Assembly: GCF_964340395.1 (NCBI RefSeq)
Contig: NC_135549.1
Coordinates: 25,067,342-25,131,341, forward strand
Source of the DNA: Glandiceps talaboti
Taxonomy: Eukaryota > Hemichordata > Enteropneusta > Spengelidae
DNA length: 64,000 bases
Direction of reading: 5' to 3'
Shown: positions 1 through 24,442 of the stretch, piece after piece
Layout of the letters: each line of letters opens with the position of its first letter
How positions within the stretch are numbered: the stretch's first letter is position 1
Program-made: the position numbers and the translations under genes
The notes under the pieces: generated by a model
Databases searched by the model: none
Seen by the model: only the letters and a program-made list of their open reading frames with translations
Told to the model about the DNA's origin: nothing

Positions 1-548
1 AGATAAAACGTAGGGGGAAAAAGGCGCGAGCGACTGTCGACAGTCTACTACAGTAACAAAAAAATTTGTACTCTTTTTAGTTATTGTAGGGGACAGGATA
101 TTGTGCACTTTTTTTCTTTCTTTTTTTTTTTGGGGGGGGGGGCATGAAATTTTTATACTTTTGAAAGGGGGGGCTGTGAAATTTTGGTCACAGTGGATGG
201 GGGGGCCAGGAAAAAAACCAAGTCAGAGATAATTTCTCCCCAGGCCCCCCCCCTGCCGTAAATTCTGTCCGGTCCCTTAGGTCAAAGACTAACTGCATTG
301 TGTTATTATATGCCACTTTTAAAGTATGCATCATCCTAGAACTATAGTTATACCAAACATTTAAACAATGCACATTGTGTAAAACCTTTTAAAAAGTGTG
401 AATTTCAACTCCTTGTAGCAATATTACTAAATTTGCGAACAATAACAAATGCCCCTAGCACAAAAAAAAGATATAAGCAGACTCTGTCTCTGTATATTTG
501 TTTCGTCATCCCCTGTGGAATGACAGATAATCCTTCAACTGAAATACG

Positions 549-601
<53 letters not shown>

Positions 602-717
602 GTACAGAAAAGATATAGCTGGGTACATGAAAAGTTTACTGGTGTTCTTAATGTGATTAATTTACGCATAAATATCGAATTGTGAATATATTTTTTTTCA
701 TAAATTTAATCTTGCAG
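1..717 (+). other. Intron or non-coding DNA before the first exon
   Basis: No coding segment can be supported here. The stretch holds homopolymer runs (T/G around 110-142, C around 243-252) and ends in a 3' splice site (TTAATCTTGCAG) that opens the exon at 718. It is probably the last intron of the upstream membrane-protein gene. Confidence 0.5.
549..600. repeat. (AATC)n microsatellite
   Basis: About 13 uninterrupted copies of a 4-bp unit (ATCA on the plus strand). It produces a spurious reading frame of repeated Ser-Ile-Asn-Gln. Confidence 0.95.
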
Positions 718-889
718 CCTTTTGATAGCCATTGGTGTTGTTATAGCGATTGTCTTACTTGTCCTGTTACTAACCACTATCTGGAAGAAACTATTTTATA
801 AACACACATCTGTGGGTAACCTTCATCCTACCAGGAATAGCGTGTGGACACCACATGACGAGACAAGCAGCGTGAAGTCTTATCCATGA
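718..889 (+). CDS. Terminal exon of a single-pass membrane protein gene (partial)
   Basis: The exon follows a good acceptor (CTTGCAG) and runs open for 57 codons to a TGA at 887-889. The peptide starts with an unbroken hydrophobic span of about 20 residues (LLIAIGVVIAIVLLVLLLTT). A basic stop-transfer stretch, WKKLFYKH, follows, then a short polar tail rich in Ser and Thr that ends in KSYP. This is the layout of a type I single-pass protein with a cytosolic tail of about 35 residues. The extracellular part lies upstream of the window, so the family cannot be named. The tail shows no motif that I recognise. The first codon is completed by the previous exon (phase 1 entry). Confidence rests on the splice site, the membrane span and the clean stop. 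Confidence 0.75.
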
Positions 890-1016
890 CTTTCTTTAAA
901 ATTTAAAATGTTGGCATTCAAGTAGACTGAGAAGGTGGAATTTCTTGACGAAGTGTCCCCAACAGACTATGGTCCGTTCATTGTTTTGATCGAGAGTAAC
1001 GTGAAGAAATATTAAT

Positions 1017-1187
<171 letters not shown>

Positions 1188-1779
1188 TATATTTCCGTAT
1201 CTATACTGTACTTTTACTAATTATTTTAAATAATTATTATAAAGAAACAAATTACCTATGTCTCCTATGTCACGTCTGGTGTTTTTTGTGCTCTTCCTCC
1301 CGAGACACAATCCATGAAATGAAAGCTATTACCAACGTGACGTGTGCTGTTGAAGGGCGCCCGCAACCTGCCGTCACTACTGCCATAAGTGATTTACTGA
1401 CTGATGTATGTATATGAATACAGATACAACCTGTGATGTAATTCTTGTAATGTGAACGAACGAAATTGGTCTCCATCTTTATTATCTTCTTTCATATCTT
1501 CATACATGAGAGGTCATTAAACTTTGTTGGTCTGTCAAAGGTGACCTAATTGACGTTAATGTGCACCTTTCATGTGGAACAGACCAAAACACAATACTCG
1601 TCAGGAAACAGTCGATAACCGCTACACCTTGTAAATGTAATCCAATATACAGTTTGACGTATGAGTATAAGATGTCTTTCTGCTAGAGTTGAATATAATA
1701 CAAATAAACTGTTAACACTAGACTGGAGAACAAAAGCTACTGTTTCTATTCATTTTCTATGGGTTAGTGAAAACACACC

Positions 1780-2050
1780 GCTACACATAAGTTGCCGCCG
1801 ACTCAATCGTCAAGTCATCGACGTCGAGTACTTGTTATTGGGTTACAGTTCGAAGGCTGCGTATACTGCACGACCACGGCGCGGCAGACGTTTGTTTTGC
1901 ATCGTTGCTGAAATCAATCATCGTCTAATTCGAGCTCTCATCCGAGGAGTTAGGATTTGCTTGACTGGACATCATGTGACGTAATGCAAATTGAAGAGGA
2001 ACCACTGGAGCATAGAATTCATCTCCATTTCATAGATTAAAATTAAAAAA
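1780..2050 (+). promoter_or_regulatory. Probable promoter or 5' leader of the TPR gene
   Basis: CpG dinucleotides are much denser here than in the surrounding AT-rich DNA (for example GCCGCCGACTC, ATCGACGTCGAG, ACGGCGCGGCAGACG). The segment lies directly upstream of the first coding exon. An in-frame TAG at 2033-2035 closes the leader before the ATG at 2051. A 107-codon open frame across 1661-1984 looks incidental. No TATA box was identified. Confidence 0.4.
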
Positions 2051-14040
<11,990 letters not shown>

Positions 14041-14160
14041 AATGCCTGGATTTATTAACCAAAATTTAGAAATTTTACAGAATCTTGATAATTAACTTAT
14101 ATTGTTTAATTATGTTACTCTCGCCACAGATATGTTGATATGTATATATATAGTAGCATT

Positions 14161-14162
<2 letters not shown>

Positions 14163-14252
<90 letters not shown>
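14163..14252. repeat. (GA)n microsatellite
   Basis: Pure GA for about 90 bp, 120 bp after the TPR gene stop codon, so probably in its 3' UTR or just beyond. Confidence 0.96.
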
Positions 14253-14255
<3 letters not shown>

Positions 14256-14828
14256 ATAATGCAAGAAATTAGGTCTCGTCATAAATCGGAGTTTCACGCT
14301 TTTGCGATCCTCACACAATATACAAATATATAATGCTTGCTTGACAAGTATTCTGTGGGTTTTGTGTTGTGTTGAGTTATATGTTGTTGGTGGTGGTGAC
14401 TGTGTTATAGTTACGGCGCCGTTGTATGGATGATGATCGTGCTTTATACATATATGTTTTATGCTATCTATGGGTATTCAGCCATTCACCTCCTTGGATG
14501 GATACTGGTACCTCAGTCCACTTAAGATGTCTGAGCTGTTACAAGTAAATGAGGGGTTGGAATACAGTTGGGAGGGGAGGGGGGGGGGGGGGGCATGATT
14601 CAATGAATCTGAAGTTCAAAGTCATGTTTCATCAAATTTATTACATCAAAAGTATCTGCACTTCATTCTTGTTGTTATTGTGGTGATTTGTAACTATAAT
14701 AATATTATTATATATTTATTGACAAACTCAAAGAATGTAAAATTTTCAGTATTGATGTGATGATTCTTGTTCATTTTACAAAGAGTAACACTGAAGTTAA
14801 GCACTTTCTCTATGTGCTTCACTCGTTT

Positions 14829-14957
14829 GTAGCATTCACATCAAGTGTAAAAGTATACTGTTTCAATTGGTTTATTTACAAGCCTAGCATATGGCTGTTC
14901 TAATGTGGTGAATTAGCAAATGAAACAGTATACGTTTACACTTGATATGAATGCTAT
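14829..14957. repeat. Long imperfect hairpin with 40-bp arms
   Basis: Arm 14829-14868 (CATTCACATCAAGTGTAAAA) pairs with 14917-14957 (GTTTACACTTGATATGAATG) across a loop of about 48 nt, with few mismatches. It is compact enough to be a MITE or a microRNA-like precursor. There is no evidence of expression. Confidence 0.75.
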
Positions 14958-17900
14958 AAGCGATCGTCGTACATACAGAAAACGCTTTACTTTGGTGTTA
15001 TGGGTTGTAATGTTTTTACCCATGACATAAGACAAAAGTGTGATATTTGACTTTGTTTGTTTTTGTCAACCATGACCTGTGTTTCAACTTCATAGGTGAC
15101 ATTAACCTGAAGTTTGTCACCTCTCTTTTGGCAAACAAACATTCAAAATGTTAGTTACAGCATATACCTTATCCAAAACGTAAAATAATTTTATGTAGTT
15201 CCTGTGAATATATACATGTACAGCCTTGTTCCATAAAAAGTAATGACCACTGAATAATAATAGTTTAGACAAATTAGGCATTAAATAAATTATGTGAATA
15301 GTACAGAAAACTGTTTTTAAAAAAACACATAAGAAATCAAATGGGCATAAGCTGGGTTTAAATGATTTCTGGGAGTATTGCTTAAAGGTAAATATGGCAA
15401 AGTACATGAAGTATTCTACTAAACGAAGAATTCTATGACAGAACCGCATGACGTGCGAGTGTAAGTTTGGTGTACTTGAGGTATTTGCACCAGTGCTGGC
15501 ACTAATCTCACTGCAAGCACGAATATAAATACTCCGAGTTCTCCACACTTGCACTCATGCGACACAGGGTTCTGTTATTACATATGTTTATGCAAAACAA
15601 CAGATTTCCATAAAAAATGATACTATAAGATCATGCGCTTTTGTGTAGAATGATTGTGTCCTCATTTGCATATCATTTGCATGCAAGTATGCAATACTTA
15701 GTAATTTGGTACTGCAGTGCAGTGCAAATACCACTAGTATGTGTGTGCAACAGTGCAAGTAATCTCTGGTACATATGTAATAATATACATGCAATTGCTA
15801 TAACGGAGAACTCAAATATAGTATTCGGGCATAATATACAAATATATCCATAGGTACATAATCTATTCAATGAAAAATAAATATATATAAATTAAAATTA
15901 AAGGAAATCCACATTACTACATATGTACTCATGATTACTTGCATCAGTACATGTCAGTACATGTACATACTAATGGCATTTTCACTGGCAGCGCAATACT
16001 GATAACATTGTTACATACTTAAATGAAAGCACAAACGTTCTGTGTGCATAAAATCACAGGGTCGCATGATCTGTGGGTGATCACGGAAAGGTGGCAATTA
16101 CCCTGCAACTACCCTGCTACATAAGTCACACTGTACATTTCTTCCAAGCATAAAAAAAATTGGCTTATGAGGCCTTTTTTGTTGTAATAAATATGTATAT
16201 CAGTCGCTTGAGAAGTGATAATCTGCAGCGAAGGTACCCAACTCATTCAGCCTGCAATGTTGGACATGAAGTATGCCCCATGATGCACTGCTCCAGAGGC
16301 TACCTCCTGCACAGGCAAATTGAAATCTAATTTCCCCATACGCTCGTTTGGGGTGGTCTCATAGGCAGAGTACCAACGGTGAGAGGCTGGGTAACCGAGA
16401 CAATAATAAACTCAGCTTGTGCCATTTTAAAGCATGAGCATAAAGGTGTCTGACATCACTGTGACATAGTGTTCACATCATCAAATCGCAAAAACGATTT
16501 GTTTACACTAAAACACTGAAAATGTTTTTTTTTTAAGTTTCACTTTTTCACATTCAAACACTTTTAAAATAAATATCTAAAAATAAAGATAGCATTTACT
16601 ACAAATATTATTTGGTTGTCTCACTCTGGAATGTGGTAATGGTAAAATAAAATGTTGACTTCTTGTGATAAGATCTTAATGCTGAAATAATGCTAAGTTA
16701 TTGTTTGACAATGACTACACATGTCCCTCTGGATTATAAGCCCCTTTATTATCTGTACGTATTTTGTCTTTTGCCCATTAAAATACAAATAAACAAACAC
16801 ATTTTGTTTACATTTGTCAACCTTTCTTGTCACTAAGTCTTGTTAAAATGTACTCAAAATAATCAATCTTTCCAAACACAGACACTCAATCCTCTACAAA
16901 ATGTTAGCATGTATTGCTCATCAACATTCAGGTTTCAAAAATTGAAAAGAATTAGCATATTACCATATTTAGAAGTTATTTGCATATGTGTATGCAAATG
17001 AGATTACTTCAGGAGAATACTGATGTTTTGAAATGTAGAACATATTTTCTTAACAATATTCTGTTAAAGGAGAAAGGAAAAATACAAACGAAACATATTT
17101 TAGTTACTCTGTAAAGCTCTGTCACACAAATAAAAAAACAGGTTCCATTATTACTAAAATCAGTGAAAGGCCATTATTGATACCTGATTGGTCAGCCATG
17201 AAGGCTGACAATTCAAGTTTTGGATTGGTCCTGACTTTTGACCCTAGGCTATGCTTAGCACACTCTATTCTTTATAAAATTATTTCCCTACTATTGCGTA
17301 TGCATAAACTATCATTTTTACAAAATAGGGGACTCCTATAAAAGATCACGTTCACGGATTATTTATCTAAACTGAATTTCACACTTCCTCCAGTCATTCT
17401 GTAATTCACCTTTCATCTCTACGTGTCATCTGTCAACTCATGGTTCACAGCTTGGTCAGTATACCAACACATTTCCTCTCAAAATCTCTTCTCACACCTA
17501 CACAAAATGACCTCACTGGGTCTACCACAACATTTATATCATTAATATGGCAAAAATGAAAATTTGAGAAATGCAGCCTCAAACTTAAACTCGTTTTTGT
17601 TGAAAAACCACATATACTAGGTAGAAATAGACAGACATAAATATATACTTCCATCTTTACCTTGTCGTCTGATTTCCATTAACCACAGTTGCAAAGAGTA
17701 TACACTTAATTTCTGGCTGTTTTGTGAATTATTGACAAGTTAAGCTGTATGATTTACCATAAGTTTGTACTCTTTTCGCTTTTGGCATAGCCTGTTTACA
17801 ATGCTGTTAAGTTGCGTTACTCTGTTAGCTGTCACATCCACACACTTGTACTGCTTTCCCTGGCAAGTCGTTATTACGATTTGAAAATCATTTACCCAAG

Positions 17901-18630
17901 AAGCGTATAATCACAGTTAGGAACTGATTACACGAGTCATCAGACTGATTATTCAAATGAGTCATTATGTAAATGAACATATGCAAATGTAATGTATACA
18001 GGAGGTAACAGAAATGAAAGTCTGAATAATTTACATTGTAATTTACATGTAATTATGTAAATTGAACAGATATCCTGGTAACAACTTTTGGGATGTGACT
18101 AACTAAACCAGAAATTTCAAACCATGATGACTTGATGTGGATAGTACGACAACTATAACACAAGAGTTATTGCAGTCCGTCACTCGGCACCATACAAAGG
18201 CTAGTTATGACAAGTTTCTATCAAAAAAACCTCATGTATCTACCATTTCTTTTGATAGAACCTAATATCAATAACAAATGAAGTGATTCACTTTCTACAG
18301 CATGCCTTTTGTCTTGGAAAATGTATTATCATCAGAAATGTCATTTTTATAAAGCAAGCATTTTATCAAATTTCACTACAAACTGTTAAAACTGTTTTCT
18401 ATAATTCTGTTGTCAATGACAATAATTTGAACAGAAATATGTAGTCTAGCTGTCAAATCTGTTCACAGTGCTTCTTTTAATTGAATACTGTAACTTGGGC
18501 AACATGAAGTAAACAACAAAAATATATTCCAGAATGCTCAACACTTTTTTAGAAATTAAAGTATGCAAATTTTATACTTAGATCTTTAAAAAATCATGTT
18601 ATCAGCAGTTGAGCTGTATACACAATGAGC

Positions 18631-18798
18631 AGTGTTCTTGCTCAGGGTGGTAAGTAGGTAAAATCTACCGGGGTGCCCATGTCATTTTACCTGGGGTCCC
18701 GAACAAAATTACCATAGACTCTATGGGGAAACACTGACATTTTTTACCCCTTTCTTGGTGTCTGTTACCCGGGTTCACCATGCCTTAGCAAAAACACT
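18631..18798 (+). mobile_element. hAT-type MITE with a perfect 8-bp target-site duplication
   Basis: The 168-bp element begins AGTGTTCTTGCT and ends AGCAAAAACACT, which are terminal inverted repeats. CAATGAGC flanks it on both sides (18623-18630 and 18799-18806). An 8-bp duplication is the hallmark of hAT transposition. It has no coding capacity, so it is a non-autonomous copy. A second, older copy lies inverted at 44158-44334. The site is inside the probable TMEM168 3' UTR region. Confidence 0.88.
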
Positions 18799-19403
18799 CA
18801 ATGAGCATGTTTATTTGATGGTTTTCATATTATTTGAGTGTTTAGTCACAAAGTTAGTATCACACTACAAAACAAGAACATCTGTACGAGAATTTGAGAC
18901 AACTGTCTGAAGTCACGCATGTGTCGATGCCATGGCGGATACCTGGCGAAAGCTTTGGTGAGCTAATTGAACATTTTGGTGCTGTACGAAGTTAAATTCA
19001 TGAACTTAGACTGAACGTGTGCACAGATGAGCTTCTATCATACGAGAACATCCCCTTTCCCTGACTGTAGCAATATATACATAATATCTTTCATCAAACT
19101 ATTGTATCACAGAGAGAGAGAGGGTTGATACTTCAATAAGTACTGTTACTGTTTGCATGCATCATTCAAACTACAAAATCTCCACACACAAACACATTAC
19201 AAAGTTGAGTTGAAAATTTAACAATTCTGACTTTCAAAGACTTAGGTCTCAAGACAGATCTGAGACAAAGTTGACAAGTTCTGGCATTTAACATTCTATA
19301 CAAAGTTTGTTATAAAAAAACTGACAAGGTCTTGGTTATTAAGACACACTTTATAAGTTTTTCAAAAAACAGTTTACCTCTACAAAATGCCTATGTATGC
19401 ATA

Positions 19404-19512
19404 TAGTCTGTAAGGTATGCATGAATGACGGGGCGCCCTCACACATCGGTCAACTCCTCCAACAGAGGCTGGTGAGGATGGAGCAACACGACGTATCTTA
19501 CAGTCTAATGTA
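19404..19512 (+). repeat. Dispersed repeat, copy 1
   Basis: Shares TAGTCTGTAAGGTA, CGCCCTCACACAT, GGTCAACYCCTCCAA, GAGGAC/T and GTATCTTAYAGTCTAAT with 22359-22473 in the same orientation. The ends (AGTCTGTAAGGTA / GTATCTTACAGTCT) are roughly inverted, so it may be a small foldback element. Confidence 0.75.
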
Positions 19513-19681
19513 TACACTGATGAATTTGGTACCTAAAAATTTACTTTAGTTCACCAAAGGCCTTGAACTTTGACATCTACCCTTGAACTTTGACACTACT
19601 GTTTTTCAACAAAATGACATGACAAATCATCATTGAAGCGAAAACAATCCACACACCATTTAAATACATAGAAACAATGAA

Positions 19682-22600
19682 CTATGACCTCACCAGTTTA
19701 AAACCATGACCTGTGTCAATCACCAGGGGCGACAACCATTTCATTTTACACCTTTTCACGCACCGAATGCAAGAGTCACAGCATCCGAAGATGTTAGTAT
19801 TACCAGGTATACTGAGAATGATTATAAAGGGTCTGGTGATGGACGGGAAACTGTTCTGCCAATGCGACTCAATGTCCTGTTCTGTCGGTGAATGAAAAGT
19901 GAAATCTGTCCAAGTTTTGGAAACGCCATACGTGGCCCGTACTGTACGACCTTGTTCATTCCAATTGACGTCTGTTTCTTTTGAACAGTTATAGTCAACC
20001 CATTCTTTGGTGAAATCACCGATATTGACAGGAGTTCCACTTTCAGCATCGTCTGTTTTCTCTATGATGCAGGATTGTATGGCGATAAAGTCATCTCCGT
20101 TTCTACGTACTTGTTTAACCCATGGAAGTGAATGTTTTGTATCCATTATGAGAATGAGTCGGGATCCTGATTCTCCACATGCTTCACGCCACCATTCTAC
20201 AAGGGTATCAAACTTGAGTGTAGCATCACCTGGAAATAACGGAACGAAATAAACTACATTACAAGCGATCGTTTAATTATAAAAAAAAAAAGATTGCACA
20301 CTTTGGCCACTAGAGGTGCTGTTGGAAAGAACCTTTTGGACCAGAAGTGAGATACATTACAGACTTTTGTGTCCTATTGCCTTCATTGAAACAATCACTA
20401 TTTTACCAGTGTTTGTAGTTTGTAGCCTTCTCAATCAGTCAAACAATTCTATGATTTGTTTTGGAACTTGCGACTTTCAAGAACTTGACTTTTTAAAAGC
20501 TACATCTTGTTGGCTACTACAAGTATTGTTACAAAGAATGAATTATTTATACATTTCCTATGAATGTACAAAATGTACTTTAATAATCATGGCTGAACTC
20601 TAAATTTTCTCTGTGTAAATTATGACCAGGTTTGACTTTTACAATTATACCAAGCATAATAAGCCAAGTTGAACAAAAAATATGGCATTTATATCATGCT
20701 CATTTTACATCATAACAACGCATGTCTATGTCACAACAACGCGTGTCTACATCACTGGTTTCTGCTGTGTTCAAAATATGAGTCAAAACATTCAAAATTG
20801 CTATTACTTTCTCCAATTTTTCTGTGAAATTACTGGCACTGGTATAATTATGTTATTCTCCAATATTTGTCTTCATTTAGCCAGAAAATCCTCACGACCA
20901 AAGGGTTTTGTCATTACTCATTCTGGTGACTCATAGTGACAAAGTGACAAAATAGTGGGGAATGACATCAGATAATACATGCGCCAATTTAATTTCAAGA
21001 GAAAACAGGGAACGTAATGGTTTGTCACTACTCATCTTAGTAATTGGTAATGACAAAGCCCCCTTAGGTCTCTCGTATTTTCCTTGGCTGAATGACGAAA
21101 AATAGTGAGTGAATGACACCTAAATATCTATCATAACTTCACCTGCTAATGCCCAGTCTCCGTTAGGCTGTACATGTCCACTATAGTATATTACGTAAGA
21201 ATCGTAACGTGGGCCATCTTTTGTTTCTTTTTCAAACAAACTTTTCAGTTTTGTTTCCACGGTTTCCACGGTCAAGCCACTGGTGGAGTAGTCACAGCTG
21301 TAGATGTCAATCATGTGATAAAGAAAGAACCTCTGCATTGTGTTGAGAATCTCTGTGGACCTGGCACTGTGTTCCTGGATTGCGTTGGCTGGAAGTATCA
21401 CTGCTTCACCATCTAACCTGTATTATATGCAGATATATGTATTTTAACGGAACTGATCATCATGCATCGTCTTAGTAAAGATTGCGGACATTATTTACAC
21501 CAAGTGTTAGTTAGTGCTATGACATTCTGTCAAACACTGTCTGGATATCCAGTGTTTGGTTGTAACTGGTGCCTCTCTCCTCTAATGGCTAGGTGACAAA
21601 TGTCAGAATGCCCCATCTAATGCCCCCCCCCCCCCCCCCCCCAAGTGTTTCTGGTCAGGACAATTTGTCTAAAGTGGGGGGGGGGGGGGATGTGATTTTA
21701 AAAAAAAAATTATTATCTACAATGATGTCACTAAATCTACTATTTATGACAGTTTACATTGTTCGTTTTATTTAGTACTTTAGAGCAAGTGTGTATGTGG
21801 GTCAGATGTCATTTGCTTGTTCATGATTGGCTCTGTAGTTGTCTTCCCTGAAGTAGGGAGGGTTATTTTTGTGTTTTCCCCTGGATCTGCAGACTGCATG
21901 GTCTAGACAAACACGAAAAATAAAAAGAGACTGACACGAGAGTATTTAAGTGATGTGCTGACCAGAAACAATTGGGGGGGGGGGGGGGGGGGGGAGATAC
22001 ATACATCACATCACATTCATCAATTTGTAGTCATTTTCCTCATGCCTTGAGTCAGGGAGAAGCATTACTAAACTGTCATTTTGAAATAAATGTACACATT
22101 TAACATGGGAAAGTCATTTCAAATAGTTGTATGTATATCAATGTGAAGTTTAGACAATGTGTATATGCAAATTAGCTTAATTTACTATTTTAGTATGATG
22201 AATGTGAAGAATGACTTGGTGACAAATGATAACAAAGCATTTGATTCAAAATTTTAGAAAGCCATATTAGCTCTAAAGGATGTAGATGTAGATGTAGATG
22301 TAGATGTAGATCTAAACAGAGATGTACAGCAATCATAGTCCCTCACATTGATAACTAAAGTCTGTAAGGTACGCCAGGACAGGTCGCCCTCACACATTGG
22401 TCAACCCCTCCAAGAGGAGAGGAGGCCAGTGAGGACAGAATGGGATGATGTATCTTATAGTCTAATTGATACCAAGACTGAAAGATTCATTATGGTTATC
22501 CTACTCAAGAATTCATGTTTAGCATGTGATTAACAGGAATGCAAACATACAATGACAATCTCATTAACATAAATTGTTCATAAGAGTTTTAAAAGGAGAG

Positions 22601-23921
22601 TGGCAACAGAGATCACATGACTTGATCCTCAAAATTTCTGATTAGCACAAACTACTTACCTACAGAAATTGGAAGGTGCTACCAGAGCATAACCGACACA
22701 GGTTCCTCCTAACGATTTACCAAGTTCATAAAGTAGTCCTAACTGCATACATTCGATAGGTAATACGATCAAGAACATACTGAGAAAGTTGGCATTGTCC
22801 TTCTGCCACGATACGGCAGTCAGCATTAAAGTTGTGGCAAACGAGAAACAGATAAAACGCTGTGAAATCAGACAGAAATATCGTAGTCCCTTCGATGCCA
22901 TGATCCTGCTCATGCTTTTAGCTTCTTCAGTCATGGCATCAAAGAACGTCACACATTCGTGGATTTTACCGAGGAACGTCCACCAGGTGAAGATTTGAGC
23001 AGAGTGGAAGCATAGCCACAATAAACCGAACAGGATGAAGAAAGGGATTGAAAAATACCACTCTTCATGACTTACAGTTACCTGACCAGCAAAGACAAAA
23101 AATGCAATTTCAAATCCAATGATCACAAAAATGGATAAAATGCTGAAAATTCTACTATTGTACAAATAACACTGCCAACGTTCTAAGAGTGATAGTCCAC
23201 AGAAATAGGTATCTAAAACAGTGTCTACGACCAATCTTCCGGCAAAACAGCTGACTGCGAACGAATTGGGCTTCAGATTAATAGCAGGAAACCAGTATAC
23301 TGCCGTTATCACATAAGCTACTATGAGAGTTGGTATTGCGAGCAGTACACGTAGTCGCAAAGCTATGATTGTAAATGCAAACGCAATCACCAAAAGCCAG
23401 ACAGCTGCCAAATCTTCTTCTAATACGACACTTGCGACAGCAAATCCTATAAGCTCAAACGTTTCCATGTTTGTTAACAATGTTGATCGATACGTAACAA
23501 GTCCGCACAGTCTCTCGGTCAGTGACCAAAGACACTTCATTCCTAAACTGCTCATCAGGAGCACATTCATTAACGTCTCATTGGTTTCGGTTTTATATTT
23601 CTCATCTTCAGTATAAATGATCATTCCAAGCAGACACCCGCACCAAAGATGAAAGAAACAGGTGCTGACGTTCTCGAGCCCAAAATAGTAATAAAATATA
23701 CAACACAGGGCAAATAGAAATAAGCCACACATAGTGAGTATGAGTATAGTTGTGTCTTGACTGTGCAGCCATCGGTGATAGAGTCCGGTACAAATAGCGA
23801 CTAAGAGAATCAAGCTACTCAGGTAGCCGATGTATCGTACATTACATTGTCTCTGCAAGTCTAACATTCTGTTGTAAGGTACTTGAAGACAGTGACTTAT
23901 AAAGTACTTGATTGAGAACAT
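19682..23921 (-). CDS. TMEM168: TMEM168 orthologue, multi-pass membrane protein with a soluble C-terminal domain
   Basis: Coding exons on the minus strand are 23921-22660, 21417-21143 and 20229-19682. Phases agree and the total is 694 residues, against 697 in human. The match to vertebrate TMEM168 runs end to end: SHCL near the N-terminus, VRYIGYLSSLILLVAIC, RIMASKG, FLSMFLIVLP, LGGTCVGYA, CDYSTSGL, the GDFT-W-YNC block and DTGHGFKLV at the C-terminus. About ten hydrophobic spans occupy residues 28-410, and the rest is soluble apart from a weak span near residue 650. The soluble part carries YYSGH, then WWRE, then LILIMDTKHS. This resembles a caspase-type fold with the cysteine replaced by lysine (inference; see findings). 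The family is known only from limited work and no reaction is established. The start is set by alignment to human and by an AUG in the context CACCTCC. The next gene upstream on the same strand is SAMTOR. Confidence 0.96.
20860..21112. repeat. Dispersed foldback-family repeat in a TMEM168 intron
   Basis: Contains TTGTCATTACTCATTCTGGTGACTCATAGTGACAAAG and then the related TTTGTCACTACTCATCTTAG ... GACAAAGCCCCCTTAGGTC, followed by TCGTATTTTCCTTGGCTGAATGACG. The same words recur at 24443-24640 and loosely at 24885-25010. It is probably one or two decayed MITE copies. Confidence 0.7.
21616..21690. repeat. Poly-C and poly-G runs
   Basis: A run of about 20 C, then 23 bp later a run of about 13 G, followed by an A-run, in intron 1 of the TMEM168 coding region. 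The C and G runs are complementary and could pair. Another G-run of about 21 lies at 21974-21995. Confidence 0.9.
22276..22312. repeat. (GTAGAT)n hexanucleotide repeat
   Basis: About six copies of TGTAGA in the intron between TMEM168 coding exons 1 and 2. Confidence 0.9.
22359..22473 (+). repeat. Dispersed repeat, copy 2
   Basis: Partner of 19404-19512 in direct orientation, with an extra GAGAGGAGGCC stretch. The two copies flank the TMEM168 exons 2-3 region and could recombine to delete it. Confidence 0.75.
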
Positions 23922-24054
23922 GGAGGTGATTTAGGTTGTGCTCTTCTATAGATAATTCTGATGAACTTTAACACGATGAACTTCACTATGACATACAACT
24001 TTAAACAAAGTAGCTGCAGTGTTGACTGGCATAACATTCACGTATGTGCACCAC
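23922..24054 (-). other. TMEM168 5' UTR part of the first coding exon
   Basis: A good acceptor (CTTTTATACAG) ends at 24055 on the minus strand, so the exon runs from 24054 into the coding start at 23921. The leader contains upstream ATGs in other frames. Transcript data are needed to confirm the boundary. Confidence 0.55.
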
Positions 24055-24442
24055 CTGTATAAAAGCAAGAAAGGGGTTGGAATTAGACCTTTAGCTGGGA
24101 CCACACTTCAGCTATGCATGGTGTATATTATTGATCAATTTGTTCAATACCAGAATTTTAGTCAACCACAATGTAATGTGTAAAACCTGGTATGCTGTAC
24201 AGAGGGATGAATGACATACATAATACAATGCACAAACCAAGTTGTACACATTCAAACAAGTAATACAGGATTTATACCCAGCTCATCGATATCATGACAA
24301 CACATGTACATACATGTAACTCACATTAACTGATTCTGCAGTGCTCAAGATACAAGACACTTCAAAATGTTTAGAACTGTTATTAATATTACATTCCCTG
24401 TTTTTGTCTTAAAATTAAATTTGTACAGGTAATATCAGCTAT

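Larger units (their letters stand above)
14041..19681. other. Intergenic DNA between the convergent TPR and TMEM168 genes
   Basis: Contains the 3' ends of both flanking genes and no recognisable coding segment. A minus-strand AATAAA at 18810-18815 is one candidate poly(A) signal for a long TMEM168 3' UTR. A 145-codon minus-strand open frame at 15117-15554 resembles no family I know. Separate entries cover the GA tract, the hairpin, the hAT MITE and the repeat at 19404. Confidence 0.6.

Noticed and set aside
1661-1984. 107-codon plus-strand ORF before the TPR gene
   Set aside because: No family resemblance, lies in a CpG-rich presumed promoter, and no splice support.
15117-15554. 145-codon minus-strand ORF
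   Set aside because: Hydrophobic, AT-driven composition, no recognisable motif and no convincing splice context. It would lie in intergenic or 3' UTR sequence.
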